Shown here: positions 16,455-26,313 of the stretch, piece after piece | Layout: every line of letters starts with the position of its first letter | Position numbering within the stretch: position 1 is the first letter of the stretch | Assembly: GCA_951812945.1 (NCBI GenBank) | Contig: CATOTB010000001.1 | Span: forward strand, 186,001 to 250,000 | DNA: 64,000 bases | Origin: Candidatus Dadabacteria bacterium | Lineage (GTDB): Bacteria; Desulfobacterota_D; UBA1144; Nemesobacterales; Nemesobacteraceae | Direction of reading: 5' to 3' | Notes under the pieces: generated by a model | Told to the model about the DNA's origin: nothing | The model's database searches: none | Seen by the model: the letters and a program-made list of their open reading frames with translations, nothing else | Position numbers and translations under genes: made by a program

Positions 16455-17216
16455 TCACTTGGCTATAATGCCGCCGTCAATCGATAGCATCGAGCCAGTG
16501 TTGAACATGACCTTATCATCGCAAAGAAACAGAACAGCTTCGGCTATCTCGTAAGAATCGGCCAGTCGCCCCATGGGGTGAAGCGATTCCATAAACGCCT
16601 GGGCAGCATCGGCATCCTCGGCTCTCTCGAGGTAAGAATCGAACATCGGCGTCCAGACTCCGCCGGGACAGATGGCGTTTATCCTGAGTCCCTTGTCCGC
16701 GTATTCAAGGGCCATGCTTCTTGTGAGCTGAACAAGGGCCCCCTTGGATGCCGAGTATGTCGAAAGTCCCGCGAACCCCTTTAACCCGAGAACAGAAGAG
16801 TTATTCACGATAAACCCTCTGCCAGCGGAAATCATGTGAGGAATGGCGTATTTGCACATCATGAACGCTCCCTTCACGTTTATATCGAACATCTGCTGGA
16901 ATCTATCGGTTTCAACTTCGTGAGAGGGGCCGGAAAAAATGATACCCGCGTTGTTAAAAAGAATGTCGATCTTCCCGTGCTCACGAAAAGCGGTCTCTAC
17001 GGTCGCGGCGCAGTCGCTCTGAACGGAGACGTCGCAAACCCTGTATTCCATCAAAAACCCCTCTTCCTCTGCCTTCCCGCATACCTCTTTTAGCTTCTCC
17101 TCCCTTCTCCCGGCAATCAGAACCCTGGCTCCGTTTCGCACCAGCGAAAGCGCCGTAGCCTCCCCGATTCCGGTTCCCCCTCCGGTAATAATCGCTGAGC
17201 GTCCTTTAAATCTCAT
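16455..17216 (-). CDS. Short-chain dehydrogenase/reductase (SDR)
   Basis: 253 residues, classical SDR length. NAD(P)-binding TGGGTGIGEAT at residues 11-21, the NNAG motif in LFNNAGIIFSG, catalytic Ser in VNNSSVLGLKG and the YSASKGA Tyr-Lys pair. C-terminal LSIDGGIIAK closes the fold. The ARG at the second strand end (LIAGRREEKLKE) suggests NADP preference, which is inference. Substrate not predictable. 41 nt downstream of oadB on the same strand, so it may ride on the decarboxylase transcript. Confidence 0.9.
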   Translation of the reverse strand: MRFKGRSAIITGGGTGIGEATALSLVRNGARVLIAGRREEKLKEVCGKAEEEGFLMEYRVCDVSVQSDCAATVETAFREHGKIDILFNNAGIIFSGPSHEVETDRFQQMFDINVKGAFMMCKYAIPHMISAGRGFIVNNSSVLGLKGFAGLSTYSASKGALVQLTRSMALEYADKGLRINAICPGGVWTPMFDSYLERAEDADAAQAFMESLHPMGRLADSYEIAEAVLFLCDDKVMFNTGSMLSIDGGIIAK

Positions 17217-17257
17217 CGCAGACTCCGCAAAAATATTCTTTCTAGCTAATCAGAAAC

Positions 17258-18556
17258 TTATTGGAAAACCGCAAGCAGCATGCCTGCCGCCACTGCAGAA
17301 CCCACAACCCCGGCTACGTTCGGACCCATGGCGTGCATAAGGAGCACATTCTGGGGGTCCTCCCTGGATCCCATGTCCTGCGATACCCGGGCGGCCATCG
17401 GAACCGCCGAAACTCCCGCTGAACCGATCAGAGGATTGATCTTTGTTTCGGAGAAAACATTCATAAGCTTGGCCATCAGTACCCCAGAGGCCGTGCCTAT
17501 GCAGAAAGCCACGATCCCCAGAAGAAGTATGCCAAGAGTCTCAAGGGAAAGAAATTCGGAGGCCAGAAGCTGCGACCCGACTCCGAGGCCGAGAAATATC
17601 GTGACTATGTTTATAAGTGCATTTCTCGTAGTATCCGAGAGCCGGTCGACCACTCCACACTCCCTCATCAGGTTGCCGAAAGCGAAAAAACCTATTAGAG
17701 GTGCCGCAGATGGAAGAAAAAGAAAGCAGAGAGTAAGAGCAATCAACGGAAACATTATTCTTTCTCTTTTCGTCACCGGACGAAGCTGGTTCATCCTTAT
17801 TTTTCTCTCTTCAGGGGAAGTAAGAGCTTTCATTATCGGGGGCTGGATTATCGGCACAAGCGCCATGTAGGAATACGCAGCAACTGAGACTGCACCGAGA
17901 AGCCTCGGAGAGAGCTGCGAAGAAATGTAAATAGAAGTCGGTCCGTCCGCTGACCCTATTATTCCTATCGACGCCGCGTCGCTCAGGGAAAAATCGATTC
18001 CAGGCACGTACCGGGCAAGCACGAGCGCGCCGATCAATGTCGAGAAAATGCCGAACTGCGCCGCGCCTCCCAGAAGAACCGTCTTAGGATTGGCCAGAAG
18101 CGGGCCAAAATCTGTAAGCGCCCCCACTCCCATGAATATCAGAAGGGGGAAAATACCGGTCTTTATACCAACATCGTACACGTAGTAAAGTACCCCGCCG
18201 GGGTCGTTTATCCCCGCAAGCGGAATGTTGGCCAATATGCACCCGAAAGCTATCGTAACCAGGAGAAGAGGTTCGAATTTCTTGGCGATCCCCAGGTAGA
18301 GAAGAAGAAATCCTACCATGATCATCAAGAACATCCCGAACCCGTTAACCCAAGAAATTGCGTTGCCCGCGATAAACCCGTAGATACCTGTGCTGGTAGC
18401 CACGTTTTTCAAAAGCTGGGAAAAAGATGCAAGTTCCTTGGTTTGCTCCGCGGCGGCTGCCACGTCGCTTACCGTCTCCCCGAGACAGTCGGGTGCGCCG
18501 ACGAACATTCCCAGAGAAAACGCAAGAACTGCGAAAATAAGCATGAATTTTTTCAT
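17258..18556 (-). CDS. oadB: Sodium-pump decarboxylase, beta subunit
   Basis: 432 residues. Membrane subunit that couples decarboxylation of carboxybiotin to Na+ export (OadB/GcdB/MmdB family). N-terminal hydrophobic signal-like segment, then about 9-10 membrane segments. Family marks include [21 protein letters not shown], the region carrying the Na+-site Asp in other members, and [19 protein letters not shown] and [20 protein letters not shown] near the C-terminus. Lies 4 nt after the alpha subunit. With oadA and oadG the pump is complete. Confidence 0.93.
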   Translation of the reverse strand: MKKFMLIFAVLAFSLGMFVGAPDCLGETVSDVAAAAEQTKELASFSQLLKNVATSTGIYGFIAGNAISWVNGFGMFLMIMVGFLLLYLGIAKKFEPLLLVTIAFGCILANIPLAGINDPGGVLYYVYDVGIKTGIFPLLIFMGVGALTDFGPLLANPKTVLLGGAAQFGIFSTLIGALVLARYVPGIDFSLSDAASIGIIGSADGPTSIYISSQLSPRLLGAVSVAAYSYMALVPIIQPPIMKALTSPEERKIRMNQLRPVTKRERIMFPLIALTLCFLFLPSAAPLIGFFAFGNLMRECGVVDRLSDTTRNALINIVTIFLGLGVGSQLLASEFLSLETLGILLLGIVAFCIGTASGVLMAKLMNVFSETKINPLIGSAGVSAVPMAARVSQDMGSREDPQNVLLMHAMGPNVAGVVGSAVAAGMLLAVFQ

Positions 18557-18560
18557 GTGC

Positions 18561-20378
18561 TCAAGAGGGAAGAATGGTGAGGATAAGCTGACCCGTCTCT
18601 ACTACCTGTCCCTGTTCAACCTCAATGGACACCACTTCGCCGTCGCACGGAGAAGCGACCGGAGTTTCCATCTTCATGGCTTCAAGCATGATCAGTGTCT
18701 GATTTTCCTTTACCTTGTCCCCTGCCCCGACTACCACCTTGTACACGTTGCCGGGCACGCTCGCCGTAACGGCCACAACGTCGGGAGAATCCTCTTCCTT
18801 AACGGAGGATGTTTTCGCTACGGGAGCCTCGGTTACCGAAGCAACCTCCGAAGATCCCTCTTTCACGGTTACGTTATAGCTTCTCCCGTCAACCGTGATC
18901 ACGAAGTTCTCCCCGGTACCGGACACCTTAGATGCCACGCTCGTGCCGAGACCGCGTTTTTGTGGAGCCTTTTCCTCAGGCGCCTCTCTTCTTACGTTGA
19001 CGCTGAAGTTCCCCTTGAGAAATTCAAGACCCTTGTTTCCGCCCTGGGTCTGGAGCGCCCCGACTATAAATATGTTCTCCTCTGTAGCCTCGAGGCCTTC
19101 TTTTTCGAGAATCTCGGTCGCCTGGGGAATTCCGGGCTCAAGTATGTCAAGCGGATCGCCTTCAAAGCGGGGCTTGCCCATCTGCTCCTCTGCTATGGCC
19201 ACGACTTCGGGGTCGGGCTCAACGGGAGTGCGTCCGAAGTAGCCGAGCACCATGTTCCCGTAACCATCGGTGATCTTCTTCCAAGGTCCCTGAGTGACGT
19301 TCGCATAGGCCTGCTGGAAATAAAACTGTGAAACCGGGGTAACCGAGGTTCCGAATCCTCCCTTGGCCACGCATTCGCTCATCGCCTCGATCACCTTGGG
19401 GTAGAGATCAAGAGTGCCGGTGTCTCTCATCATCATGGTGTTCGCCGTAAGCGCTCCGCCGGGCATTGGAGAGAGAAGAACCTCCGAGGAGACCCGAAGG
19501 GCTTCGGGCGGAAAATAGTAGCCCGACATGCATTCCTTAAACACGGAATTAGCTTCAAGAATCTTGTTCACGTCCACATCCAGAGTGTATTCCGTTCCTT
19601 TAAGAGCATTCCACATGGATATCAGGTCGGGCTGGGACGTACCCCCGGAAACCGGGGCTCTGGCGACGCAGATTCCGTCGCATCCGCCGTTTATGGCGGC
19701 CATGTACTGATTGACTCCCTGGGCGGCCGTTTCATGGGTATGAACCCAGAGAATGACGTTTTCTCCGACGAGCTTCCTCGCGGCCTTCAGGGTCTCGTAA
19801 ACTTTTTTCGGGTTAGAGGTTCCCGAAGCATCCTTAAAGCATATGGAATCGTAAGGAAGTCCCGAATCGAGTATTTTCTTCAGCCTGTCTATATAAAAAT
19901 CAACGTCGTGGGCTCCTTCGCAGCCCGGAGGAAGCTCCATGAGCGTCACCACGGCCTGGTGATGCAGGCCCGCGTTTTTTATACACTGGCCTGAGTACTC
20001 GAGATTTCTTACATCATTTAAGGCGTCGAAGTTTCTTATGTGCGTTATGCCATGCTTCTTGAACATCCTGGCGTGGAGATCTATCATGTCCTTGGGCTGC
20101 TGGGACAGCGCAACCACGTTGATCCCCCTTGCAAGCGTCTGCAGGTTGGCATCCGGCCCCGCCGCCTCGCGGAAGCGGTCCATCATGTCAAAAGCGGATT
20201 CTCCGCAGTAAAGAAACAAGCTCTGGAACCTAGCTCCACCACCTGCCTCGAAGTGGGTTATTCCGGCTTCCCTCGCGGCTTCAACCGCCGGGATAAAGTC
20301 TTCTGTGAGCACCCTTGCGCCGAAAACGGACTGAAATCCGTCGCGAAAAGATGTATCCTGAAATAAAATTTTCTTCAT
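18561..20378 (-). CDS. oadA: Sodium-pump decarboxylase alpha subunit (oxaloacetate decarboxylase / carboxyltransferase with biotinyl domain)
   Basis: 605 residues from the chosen ATG. A longer frame starts at 20420, inside oadG, but AAAGG sits 7 nt before the ATG at 20378, and the protein then begins at [21 protein letters not shown]-like TIM barrel (about 1-270) with metal ligands in SFRDGFQS and HTHET and the carbamyl-type lysine in [14 protein letters not shown]/OadA domain (about 290-470); C-terminal biotinyl domain with EAMKMETP. The RDGFQS motif differs from the common RDAHQS, so the acid substrate may not be oxaloacetate. Membrane partners flank it on both sides, which argues against pyruvate carboxylase subunit B. 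Confidence 0.88.
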   Translation of the reverse strand: MKKILFQDTSFRDGFQSVFGARVLTEDFIPAVEAAREAGITHFEAGGGARFQSLFLYCGESAFDMMDRFREAAGPDANLQTLARGINVVALSQQPKDMIDLHARMFKKHGITHIRNFDALNDVRNLEYSGQCIKNAGLHHQAVVTLMELPPGCEGAHDVDFYIDRLKKILDSGLPYDSICFKDASGTSNPKKVYETLKAARKLVGENVILWVHTHETAAQGVNQYMAAINGGCDGICVARAPVSGGTSQPDLISMWNALKGTEYTLDVDVNKILEANSVFKECMSGYYFPPEALRVSSEVLLSPMPGGALTANTMMMRDTGTLDLYPKVIEAMSECVAKGGFGTSVTPVSQFYFQQAYANVTQGPWKKITDGYGNMVLGYFGRTPVEPDPEVVAIAEEQMGKPRFEGDPLDILEPGIPQATEILEKEGLEATEENIFIVGALQTQGGNKGLEFLKGNFSVNVRREAPEEKAPQKRGLGTSVASKVSGTGENFVITVDGRSYNVTVKEGSSEVASVTEAPVAKTSSVKEEDSPDVVAVTASVPGNVYKVVVGAGDKVKENQTLIMLEAMKMETPVASPCDGEVVSIEVEQGQVVETGQLILTILPS

Positions 20379-20403
20379 GACAAAACCTTTGGAGTTTTCA
20401 AGA

Positions 20404-20628
20404 TCAGCCGTCGTCGGCATGTTTCGCCTTGTAGGCCGCCACCGCCGCGGCTATGACCGGAATGACGTCCCTGCGGGATTTAGTGGACGCCCCCGTATCC
20501 GAAGACACTCGAGCGTCGCTGTCTTTAAACAGTTTTGCCGACAGCATCACGCTAAGCATCAACACAAGGAGGAAAATATATACTACGGCCATACCGAGGA
20601 CCATAAGCTTTACGCCTTCAAGGATCAT
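20404..20628 (-). CDS. oadG: Sodium-pump decarboxylase gamma subunit
   Basis: 74 residues. One N-terminal transmembrane helix (LMVLGMAVVYIFLLVLMLSVML) followed by a short charged tail, ending RDVIPVIAAAVAAYKAKH, which is the shared OadG C-terminal signature. It assembles the alpha and beta subunits at the membrane. First gene of the oadG-oadA-oadB operon, 25 nt before oadA. Confidence 0.88.
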   Translation of the reverse strand: MILEGVKLMVLGMAVVYIFLLVLMLSVMLSAKLFKDSDARVSSDTGASTKSRRDVIPVIAAAVAAYKAKHADDG

Positions 20629-20673
20629 AGTGGACGAAGAATCTCAAAAACCGTTTGAATTTGATGGGTATCA

Positions 20674-20702
20674 ATTATTTACAACAACTTGTTTGTTGTC
20701 AA
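20674..20702 (-). promoter_or_regulatory. Promoter of the oadGAB operon with an internal dyad
   Basis: TTGACA (20697-20702), 17-nt spacer, AATAAT (20674-20679) on the minus strand. The spacer carries a 7-nt inverted repeat, ACAACAA (20681-20687) and TTGTTGT (20693-20699), where a repressor or activator could bind. Confidence 0.6.
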
Positions 20703-20756
20703 TTTGGACCCGGGCGTCCCATGGGTGCCCTGGATTGCAAACGGTCCACTTTTCTC

Positions 20757-20785
20757 TTGACCTTCAAATCCTTACGTGTTATTCT
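20757..20785 (+). promoter_or_regulatory. Promoter of rpmH-rnpA-yidD
   Basis: TTGACC (20757-20762), 17-nt spacer, TATTCT (20780-20785). Start codon is only 11 nt beyond the -10, so the leader would be about 5 nt. Confidence 0.6.
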
Positions 20786-20796
20786 CACCCCCCACT

Positions 20797-20946
20797 ATGA
20801 AAAGGACTTATCAACCGCACGTGAAAAAGAGGCTTAGAACGCACGGCTTCCGCGCGAGACTGAGCACGAGGGGAGGCAGAAGCATACTGAGGAGAAGAAC
20901 TGCCAAGGGAAGGTATGTTCTCACGGTTGGGAGATGGAAAAAGTAG
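20797..20946 (+). CDS. rpmH: 50S ribosomal protein L34
   Basis: 49 residues read directly: [20 protein letters not shown], then [19 protein letters not shown] and a [10 protein letters not shown] end. KRTYQP...R.HGFR.R..T..GR..L.RRR.KGR is the L34 signature. The last codons overlap the rnpA start by 13 nt, as often seen for this pair. Confidence 0.95.
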   Translation: MKRTYQPHVKKRLRTHGFRARLSTRGGRSILRRRTAKGRYVLTVGRWKK

Positions 20947-21293
20947 CGATTGAGTCCGACAATTCGTTCCCCGCAAAATTCAAGATAAAGACACCCCGCG
21001 ACTTTCGCAATATACTCTCAGAAGGCACTAAAACCCACTCGGAAAACTTCATACTCTACGTAAAGCCCAACTCTCTGGGGTTTCCCCGCCTAGGAGTGTC
21101 CGTAGGCAAAAAAGCCTCGGCAAGTTCCGTCAGAAGAAACAGGATGAAAAGGGTACTGAGGGAGGTTTTCAGGAAAAACAAACCCGCCTTTTATTCAAAT
21201 GACGTGGTGTTCGTAGTAAAAAACGACGTATCGGATAAGAAGTTTTCGGGGCTTTACTCGGAGATAAAAAAACTCGTAACCCGTATCAAATGA
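20934..21293 (+). CDS. rnpA: Ribonuclease P protein component
   Basis: 119 residues. Protein subunit that helps the RNase P RNA cut tRNA leaders. Basic RNR motif [17 protein letters not shown] near residues 64-80, preceded by [12 protein letters not shown]. Overlaps rpmH at its start and yidD by 4 nt at its end. The RNA subunit rnpB is not in the window. Confidence 0.94.
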   Translation: MEKVAIESDNSFPAKFKIKTPRDFRNILSEGTKTHSENFILYVKPNSLGFPRLGVSVGKKASASSVRRNRMKRVLREVFRKNKPAFYSNDVVFVVKNDVSDKKFSGLYSEIKKLVTRIK

Positions 21294-21526
21294 AAGAAAA
21301 TTTCGCAGTCAGGTTCTTTGTTTTTCTGGTAAGACTCTACCAGAGAAGCGTTTCCCCTATGCTTCCCCAGACCTGCAGATTTCATCCCAGCTGCTCCGCG
21401 TATTCGATTGAGGCTCTCAGAGAACACGGAGCTCTTAGGGGAATATGGATGACCCTTGGAAGAATATTGCGATGCCATCCGTTAAGCGCGGGGGGATATG
21501 ACCCCGTAAGGAAAAAAAAGCAATAA
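21290..21526 (+). CDS. yidD: Membrane protein insertion efficiency factor YidD
   Basis: 78 residues. LVRLYQRSVSPMLPQTCRFH then PSCSAYSIEALREHGALRG and the cysteine/proline-rich RILRCHPLSAGGYDPV end are diagnostic. Membrane-associated helper of YidC. ATGA overlap with rnpA. Confidence 0.95.
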   Translation: MKENFAVRFFVFLVRLYQRSVSPMLPQTCRFHPSCSAYSIEALREHGALRGIWMTLGRILRCHPLSAGGYDPVRKKKQ

Positions 21527-21721
21527 GGCTTGAGGGCGCAGGAACAAAAACGGTCTATTGCTATTCAAACTTATCATGTATCATTGCCTTTATGAATTCT
21601 TACTCTTTAATTCCCTGCTACATACTAAAACCACGCACGGAAAACGGGAGCGGTTTTACAAGTGCTTCGCGGAAATCACGATAGCGCTCCACATCCTCGA
21701 TAAAGCCCGAAGAAACAACAT

Positions 21722-23392
21722 ATGAACAGTGATCTCAAGAAAAACTACATTTTATTTCTGGTATTGTCGGTACTCGTAATCGTCGCTTACTCGGCGTTTT
21801 TCACAGAAGCCCCGAAGGAAAAACAGCCCGCAAAAATAGATCAGCCCGCATCCGCGCCCGCCACCGCAGGGGATCTTTCCAGAGAAACAGGTTCCATTCG
21901 GGAGCTCCCTGCAGAATTTGAACCGATAAAATCTTCCTACGTTTCCAGGATAATAAAAGTCAGATCCGACCTTTACACCGCCGAGATAGACACTCTCGGA
22001 GGAAAAGTAGCCAGCTGGAATCTTGCAGAATATAAAAAGACGATCGACACAGATTCAGTACCGGTGGGAGTCATAAATGAAGGGAAAAAATCATTTGACA
22101 CCATATTGAGAGTCAAGAATGAAAAAATGCCGGAGCTGATTCCGTTTTCCTACAAGGGGAACACAGATCTGGTGGTAGGTGCCGAGGGACTTGACGTCAA
22201 TCTTGTCTGGAAAAAGCCCGGAGGGCTCACGGTACGTAAAACCATCTCTTTTTATCCAGGAAAATACTTCATCAAGGAAAACCTCGAGGTCTTTAACGGA
22301 ACGAAGGGGCAGATAAACCAGAAAGTTCATATCGGCTGGGAGAATACGGTATATGAGAGCGGTTCAAACAGCCTGTACGAATTCGTCTCCATGGTCGGAG
22401 GTGAGGTCAAGCGAACCAAAAAACGCCTGAAGGAAACCAAGACGTTTAACGGAGAGACAAGCTGGTTTGGTTTTGGCGACAAATATTTTCTCAGCGCATT
22501 CCTCCCCGAAATAGGAGGAGACCAAGCACTTTATCTGCAGCCCCTCGACGAAAAAGGCCTCGCCGGAGCGGCCTTTTCCTATCCGGAGCAGAGAACAACC
22601 GCAGGGAAAAGCTACAAGGTCGGGTGGAAATCGTACTTCGGTCCGAAAAACGAATCTGACCTGAAGGAAGCCGGGTACAGCCTTGAGAAATCCATTGACT
22701 ACGGCTATGTGGGAGGACTCACCAAGATCGCCGTCGTGCTGCTCAAGTTCGTCAATAACTTTTTCAGCAATTTCGGAATCTCCATAATAGTGCTCACGAT
22801 CCTTCTCAGGGTGATATTCCTTCCCCTTACCGTGAAAAGCATGAAATCGATGAAAGGCGTGCAGAACAAAATGAAGAAGCTGAAACCTGAAATCGACGCT
22901 CTAAAAGAAAAATACAAGGACGACAAGTCAACCCAGCAGGCTGAGATGATGAAACTTTACACGAGCAACAACATAAATCCTCTCAGCAGTCTCGGGGGAT
23001 GTTTGCCCCTGCTCATACAGTTCCCCGTCTTTATAGCCCTTTATTTCGCGCTTCTGTATTCAATAGACTTAAGACACAGCTCGTTTCTCTGGGTAAACGA
23101 TCTCTCACAGCCCGAACACCTGTTTGACGTGATGGGGATACCGTTTCGGGTACTGCCCCTTTTGATGGGTGTCTCATGGTTTTTCTCGCAGAAACTTACC
23201 CCCATGACTACTCCGGGGAGCGAGACGATGGAACTGCAGATGAAACTCATGCAGTTTATGCCTATAATTTTTACCGTAATGTTCTGGGGCCTGCCATCCG
23301 GTCTGATACTTTACTGGACCGTGAGCAATATTCTTTCCGTCGGTCAGCAGCTTTACATCAATCGACAGGTTCCAGATCCAGAAGGAGGATAA
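21722..23392 (+). CDS. yidC: Membrane protein insertase YidC
   Basis: 556 residues, Gram-negative type. N-terminal transmembrane helix (residues 8-27), a linker rich in Pro/Ala, a large periplasmic beta-sandwich (about 60-330), then five membrane helices starting near residue 345 (VVLLKFVNNFFSNFGISIIV). The cytoplasmic hairpin SMKGVQNKMKKLKPEIDALKEKY and the NPLSSLGGCLPLLIQFPVFIALY helix are characteristic. Inserts proteins into the inner membrane alone or with Sec. A 195-nt gap without a recognisable gene separates it from yidD; jag starts 3 nt after its stop. Confidence 0.96.
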   Translation: MNSDLKKNYILFLVLSVLVIVAYSAFFTEAPKEKQPAKIDQPASAPATAGDLSRETGSIRELPAEFEPIKSSYVSRIIKVRSDLYTAEIDTLGGKVASWNLAEYKKTIDTDSVPVGVINEGKKSFDTILRVKNEKMPELIPFSYKGNTDLVVGAEGLDVNLVWKKPGGLTVRKTISFYPGKYFIKENLEVFNGTKGQINQKVHIGWENTVYESGSNSLYEFVSMVGGEVKRTKKRLKETKTFNGETSWFGFGDKYFLSAFLPEIGGDQALYLQPLDEKGLAGAAFSYPEQRTTAGKSYKVGWKSYFGPKNESDLKEAGYSLEKSIDYGYVGGLTKIAVVLLKFVNNFFSNFGISIIVLTILLRVIFLPLTVKSMKSMKGVQNKMKKLKPEIDALKEKYKDDKSTQQAEMMKLYTSNNINPLSSLGGCLPLLIQFPVFIALYFALLYSIDLRHSSFLWVNDLSQPEHLFDVMGIPFRVLPLLMGVSWFFSQKLTPMTTPGSETMELQMKLMQFMPIIFTVMFWGLPSGLILYWTVSNILSVGQQLYINRQVPDPEGG

Positions 23393-23394
23393 CA

Positions 23395-24069
23395 ATGGCC
23401 AACGTAATAGAAAAGGAAGGAAAAACCATTTCCGAAGCCGTAGTAAACGCCTGCGAGGAGCTCGGAGTCTCAAAAGATGAAGTGGAAATCGAAGTTGTCA
23501 GGGAAGACTCCAAGGGGATTCTGGGTATAGGCAGCAAAAAAGCCATAGTCAGGGTGGAGATAAAAACCGGCGGGTTAAGCGAAAAGGCGTTTCGGGCGAA
23601 AAAAACTCTTGAAACCATACTGGGTTTTCTCTTTTCAACTCCGCAGAACGTAAAAACCGAGGAGACCGAAAACAGGATAATACTTGAAGTATGGCCCGTT
23701 AAAGACAAGAAATTCCTTATAGGAAGAAACGGGGAGGTAATAAAATCCCTTGAGTACATAGTCGGGAAGATAGCTTCGAAAAACAGCAACGAGGGCAAAA
23801 GCAAGCGCGTTGCCATAAACCTTGCCGGATACGATGGCAAAAAAAAGAACACCGACGTACCGAAAAAAGTCGCAGATACTGTGCAGAAGGTAAAACAGAG
23901 CGGGAACCCTCACTCAATCGAGCAGCTCTCGTCCTACGAAAGGAAAATGGCCTATATAGAACTTAAGAAGCAAGAGGATATAACGTACGAAACGGTTCCA
24001 AGCAAAGGAAACTCAAAAAAAATCGTCGTTAGCCCCAAGCTTGAGTTCAGGAGTTCCGAAGCGTCTTGA
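23395..24069 (+). CDS. jag: Jag/KhpB RNA-binding protein (Jag_N, KH, R3H)
   Basis: 224 residues from the ATG at 23395, which follows GAAGGAGG at 23381-23388; a longer open frame upstream lies inside yidC and is not coding. Jag_N domain at residues 1-50 (GKTISEAVVNACEELGVSKD), KH domain with GRNGEVIKSLEYIVGKIA, then R3H-like LSSYERKMAYIELKKQEDI. Binds RNA and is linked to cell division and envelope control in other bacteria. Its 3' end overlaps the convergent tadA by 23 nt. Confidence 0.9.
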   Translation: MANVIEKEGKTISEAVVNACEELGVSKDEVEIEVVREDSKGILGIGSKKAIVRVEIKTGGLSEKAFRAKKTLETILGFLFSTPQNVKTEETENRIILEVWPVKDKKFLIGRNGEVIKSLEYIVGKIASKNSNEGKSKRVAINLAGYDGKKKNTDVPKKVADTVQKVKQSGNPHSIEQLSSYERKMAYIELKKQEDITYETVPSKGNSKKIVVSPKLEFRSSEAS

Positions 24070-24511
24070 AAAAATCCTCAAGAATGCGGGTGCACCTCTC
24101 GCCGCAGACTCCCCCCAAGAATTCCACTCGGTGATTGAGCTCCCCTCCTGTGCCGATTCCAAAGTTGCTTACGAGCGCCCCGCCCTTGGGGTCGGGAGCG
24201 CCGAACACCACCCTGTCTATTCTTGCGTTAACTATGGCTCCCATGCACATGGCGCAGGGCTCTAGGGTAACGTAGATAGAAGTGCCGGAAAGTCTCCAGT
24301 TTCCGGTAACCTTGCACGCGCTGCGTATAGCCAGAATTTCGGCGTGGGCGGTAGCGTCCGAAGCTGATTCTCTCAGGTTACAGGCGGCCGAAATTACGGT
24401 TCCACCCCTATCAACTATGACCACCCCGACCGGAACCTCTCCTTCCGAGGCGGCCCGCTCGGCCTCCCTAATAGCCAAGACCATAATGCTTTCATCGGAC
24501 TGCCCTGCCAC
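24047..24511 (-). CDS. tadA: tRNA-specific adenosine deaminase
   Basis: 154 residues. Deaminates A34 to inosine in tRNA-Arg. Zinc site HAE in ATAHAEILAIRSA and PCAMCMGAIVNARIDRVVFG downstream, with the catalytic Glu in HAE. C-terminal region CTRILEDFFKTLR is typical. 3' end overlaps jag. Confidence 0.93.
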   Translation of the reverse strand: MAGQSDESIMVLAIREAERAASEGEVPVGVVIVDRGGTVISAACNLRESASDATAHAEILAIRSACKVTGNWRLSGTSIYVTLEPCAMCMGAIVNARIDRVVFGAPDPKGGALVSNFGIGTGGELNHRVEFLGGVCGERCTRILEDFFKTLRNS

Positions 24512-24526
24512 GGATAAAAGGAAAAT

Positions 24527-26248
24527 CTACTTTCTGGCGCTGAATTTGAGGCCCGTCTCGTTTCTGTCCCAGGTATTCTCGGTGATTTCCTTTATTTCGG
24601 CGACCTTGACCTTCTGGGTCGCGGTTACCGGGAATCCATCTTCGTAAACCTCTATGAACCTGGGCACCATGGCCACTATAACCCTTTCGGCCATCCACTT
24701 GGAGAACTCAATCGGATCGAACTCTTCGCCCGCCTTGAGCGTAACGCAGAGCTTGATCTCGTCATCCGAAACGTTCGGGAGCCTTATACCGACCGCAATG
24801 GCTTCCTGAATCGCGGGATATTGCATAGCCTCGTCCCCGACTGCTACCGGATCCACGTTTTCGCCTGAAACCCTGATGCGGCTGAACCTTCCGACAAAAT
24901 AATATCTCCCATCGATACCTCTAGCGAAAAGATCGTCCGAATTGAAGAAGCCTTCATCGTCAAAGGCCTCCCTGGTCCTTCTCTCATCCTTGAAATATTC
25001 ATTCAGGGTCGTATGCGGAACAAGAGGCTTTACGAAAAGAAGTCCCTTGGCATCGTCGGGAGGAGTAATGTCGTCGGTAGAGTCCCAAAACGGTCTTACC
25101 ACCGCATCGATGTCTTCGGGATTTCTGAGCTCGACGTAATATCCCTCCATGGGAAAACCGGATGAACCCGGGCGGTGATCCTCGGGGTCTTTCCAGAGAA
25201 CCATACCCATCTCGGTCGAACCGTATCCGTCTATCACCCTGACTCCGAATCTTTCCTGGAACTCTTTCAGATTCCTCGGAGCCGGGGAACCCAGCAGTAT
25301 TCTTATGTTATGCTTCTTATCCCACTCGCTCTCAGGCGCAGCCCAGAGATACTCGGCTACCGCCCCCAGCATGTTAACGCATGTCGCATCGCACCCGGCC
25401 GCCCACTTCCAGAAATTGGAAGCTGAGAACCTCGGGAAAAACACGGCAGTCCCACCGGCCGCCATGGCACTGAAAAGGCACATTACCTGAGCGTTCGCGT
25501 GACCGAGTGAAAGTATGCTCATGAGCACGTCATCGCTCCTTATTCCCTGCTGCTGCAGATAAGAGCGAACCGTCATGATCACTCCTCCGTGATCTCTGGC
25601 AACCCCTTTTGGCATCCCTGTGGTACCGGACGTGAACATACACCTCTCCATGTCGGCAGTGGTAACGTCCACCCCGGGATTAGTATCGTCATAATTATCA
25701 AATTCTGAAAAAGGAAGCGCCTTTATGCCTCCGATTTTTTCGGGGGGACTGTCAACCGTCACGAAAACCACTTCAAGATGCTCAAGGCTGTCACCGATTT
25801 CTTCTATAAAAGGAATGCTCCCCTCATCAATAACAAGGGCTCTCATGTCCGAATAGTTGATCACGTAGGCCAGTCTCTCGCCTTTTTCGTCCTTGTTTAC
25901 CGGAACCTGTACACCACCGCACTTGTGTATGGCGATAATAGATATCACGTGCTCAGAACAGTTAAGCATGTACATACCGACCTTGTCCCCTTTATTTATT
26001 CCGAACCCTTGGGCAAGACCGTTTGCCACCCTGTTGGCCCACGCGTTGGTTTCCGCGTAAGTGTAGCTCTCGACGATGTTTCCGTCCCTGTCTCCGACCT
26101 TGAACATTGCCTTGTCGGGAAACATCTCGGCCCCTTTTTCAAGATTTCTTGTTATCGGTTCCCACTGCGAAGTGTCTTCAAATTTGCCGAAGGGAAGATC
26201 TCCGCTTCCTAGATAGGCAGCATCGCGCGGTTTGAATAATAATTGCAT
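24527..26248 (-). CDS. AMP-dependent acyl-CoA ligase (CaiC/FadD-like)
   Basis: 573 residues. Adenylate-forming enzyme that activates a carboxylic acid as acyl-AMP and transfers it to CoA. Motifs: P-loop TSGTTGMPKGVARDHGG (about residue 185-200), VIDGYGSTEMGMVLWKDPED (A5), and the RYYFVGRFSRIRVSGENVDP hinge (A8) before the C-terminal lid with the catalytic lysine in TQKVKV. CAGGAGG before the ATG. Closely similar to the gene at 27373-29091. Carnitine/crotonobetaine ligases are the nearest named group by eye; substrate unknown. Confidence 0.88.
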   Translation of the reverse strand: MQLLFKPRDAAYLGSGDLPFGKFEDTSQWEPITRNLEKGAEMFPDKAMFKVGDRDGNIVESYTYAETNAWANRVANGLAQGFGINKGDKVGMYMLNCSEHVISIIAIHKCGGVQVPVNKDEKGERLAYVINYSDMRALVIDEGSIPFIEEIGDSLEHLEVVFVTVDSPPEKIGGIKALPFSEFDNYDDTNPGVDVTTADMERCMFTSGTTGMPKGVARDHGGVIMTVRSYLQQQGIRSDDVLMSILSLGHANAQVMCLFSAMAAGGTAVFFPRFSASNFWKWAAGCDATCVNMLGAVAEYLWAAPESEWDKKHNIRILLGSPAPRNLKEFQERFGVRVIDGYGSTEMGMVLWKDPEDHRPGSSGFPMEGYYVELRNPEDIDAVVRPFWDSTDDITPPDDAKGLLFVKPLVPHTTLNEYFKDERRTREAFDDEGFFNSDDLFARGIDGRYYFVGRFSRIRVSGENVDPVAVGDEAMQYPAIQEAIAVGIRLPNVSDDEIKLCVTLKAGEEFDPIEFSKWMAERVIVAMVPRFIEVYEDGFPVTATQKVKVAEIKEITENTWDRNETGLKFSARK

Positions 26249-26313
26249 TTATGTAACCTCCTGAACTGTCTTATAGCGCTTGGAAATGAAAAGGCGCTGT
26301 AAAAATCCACACT

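Noticed and set aside
18390..19331. 313-codon plus-strand frame
   Set aside because: Lies antisense to oadA/oadB; low-complexity, no recognisable protein. Shadow frame caused by codon bias.
20379..20420. Longer oadA start at 20420
   Set aside because: Would overlap oadG and add residues not typical of the family; the ATG at 20378 has a ribosome site.
23176..23394. Upstream extension of the jag frame
   Set aside because: Inside yidC in another frame; the ATG at 23395 has GAAGGAGG.
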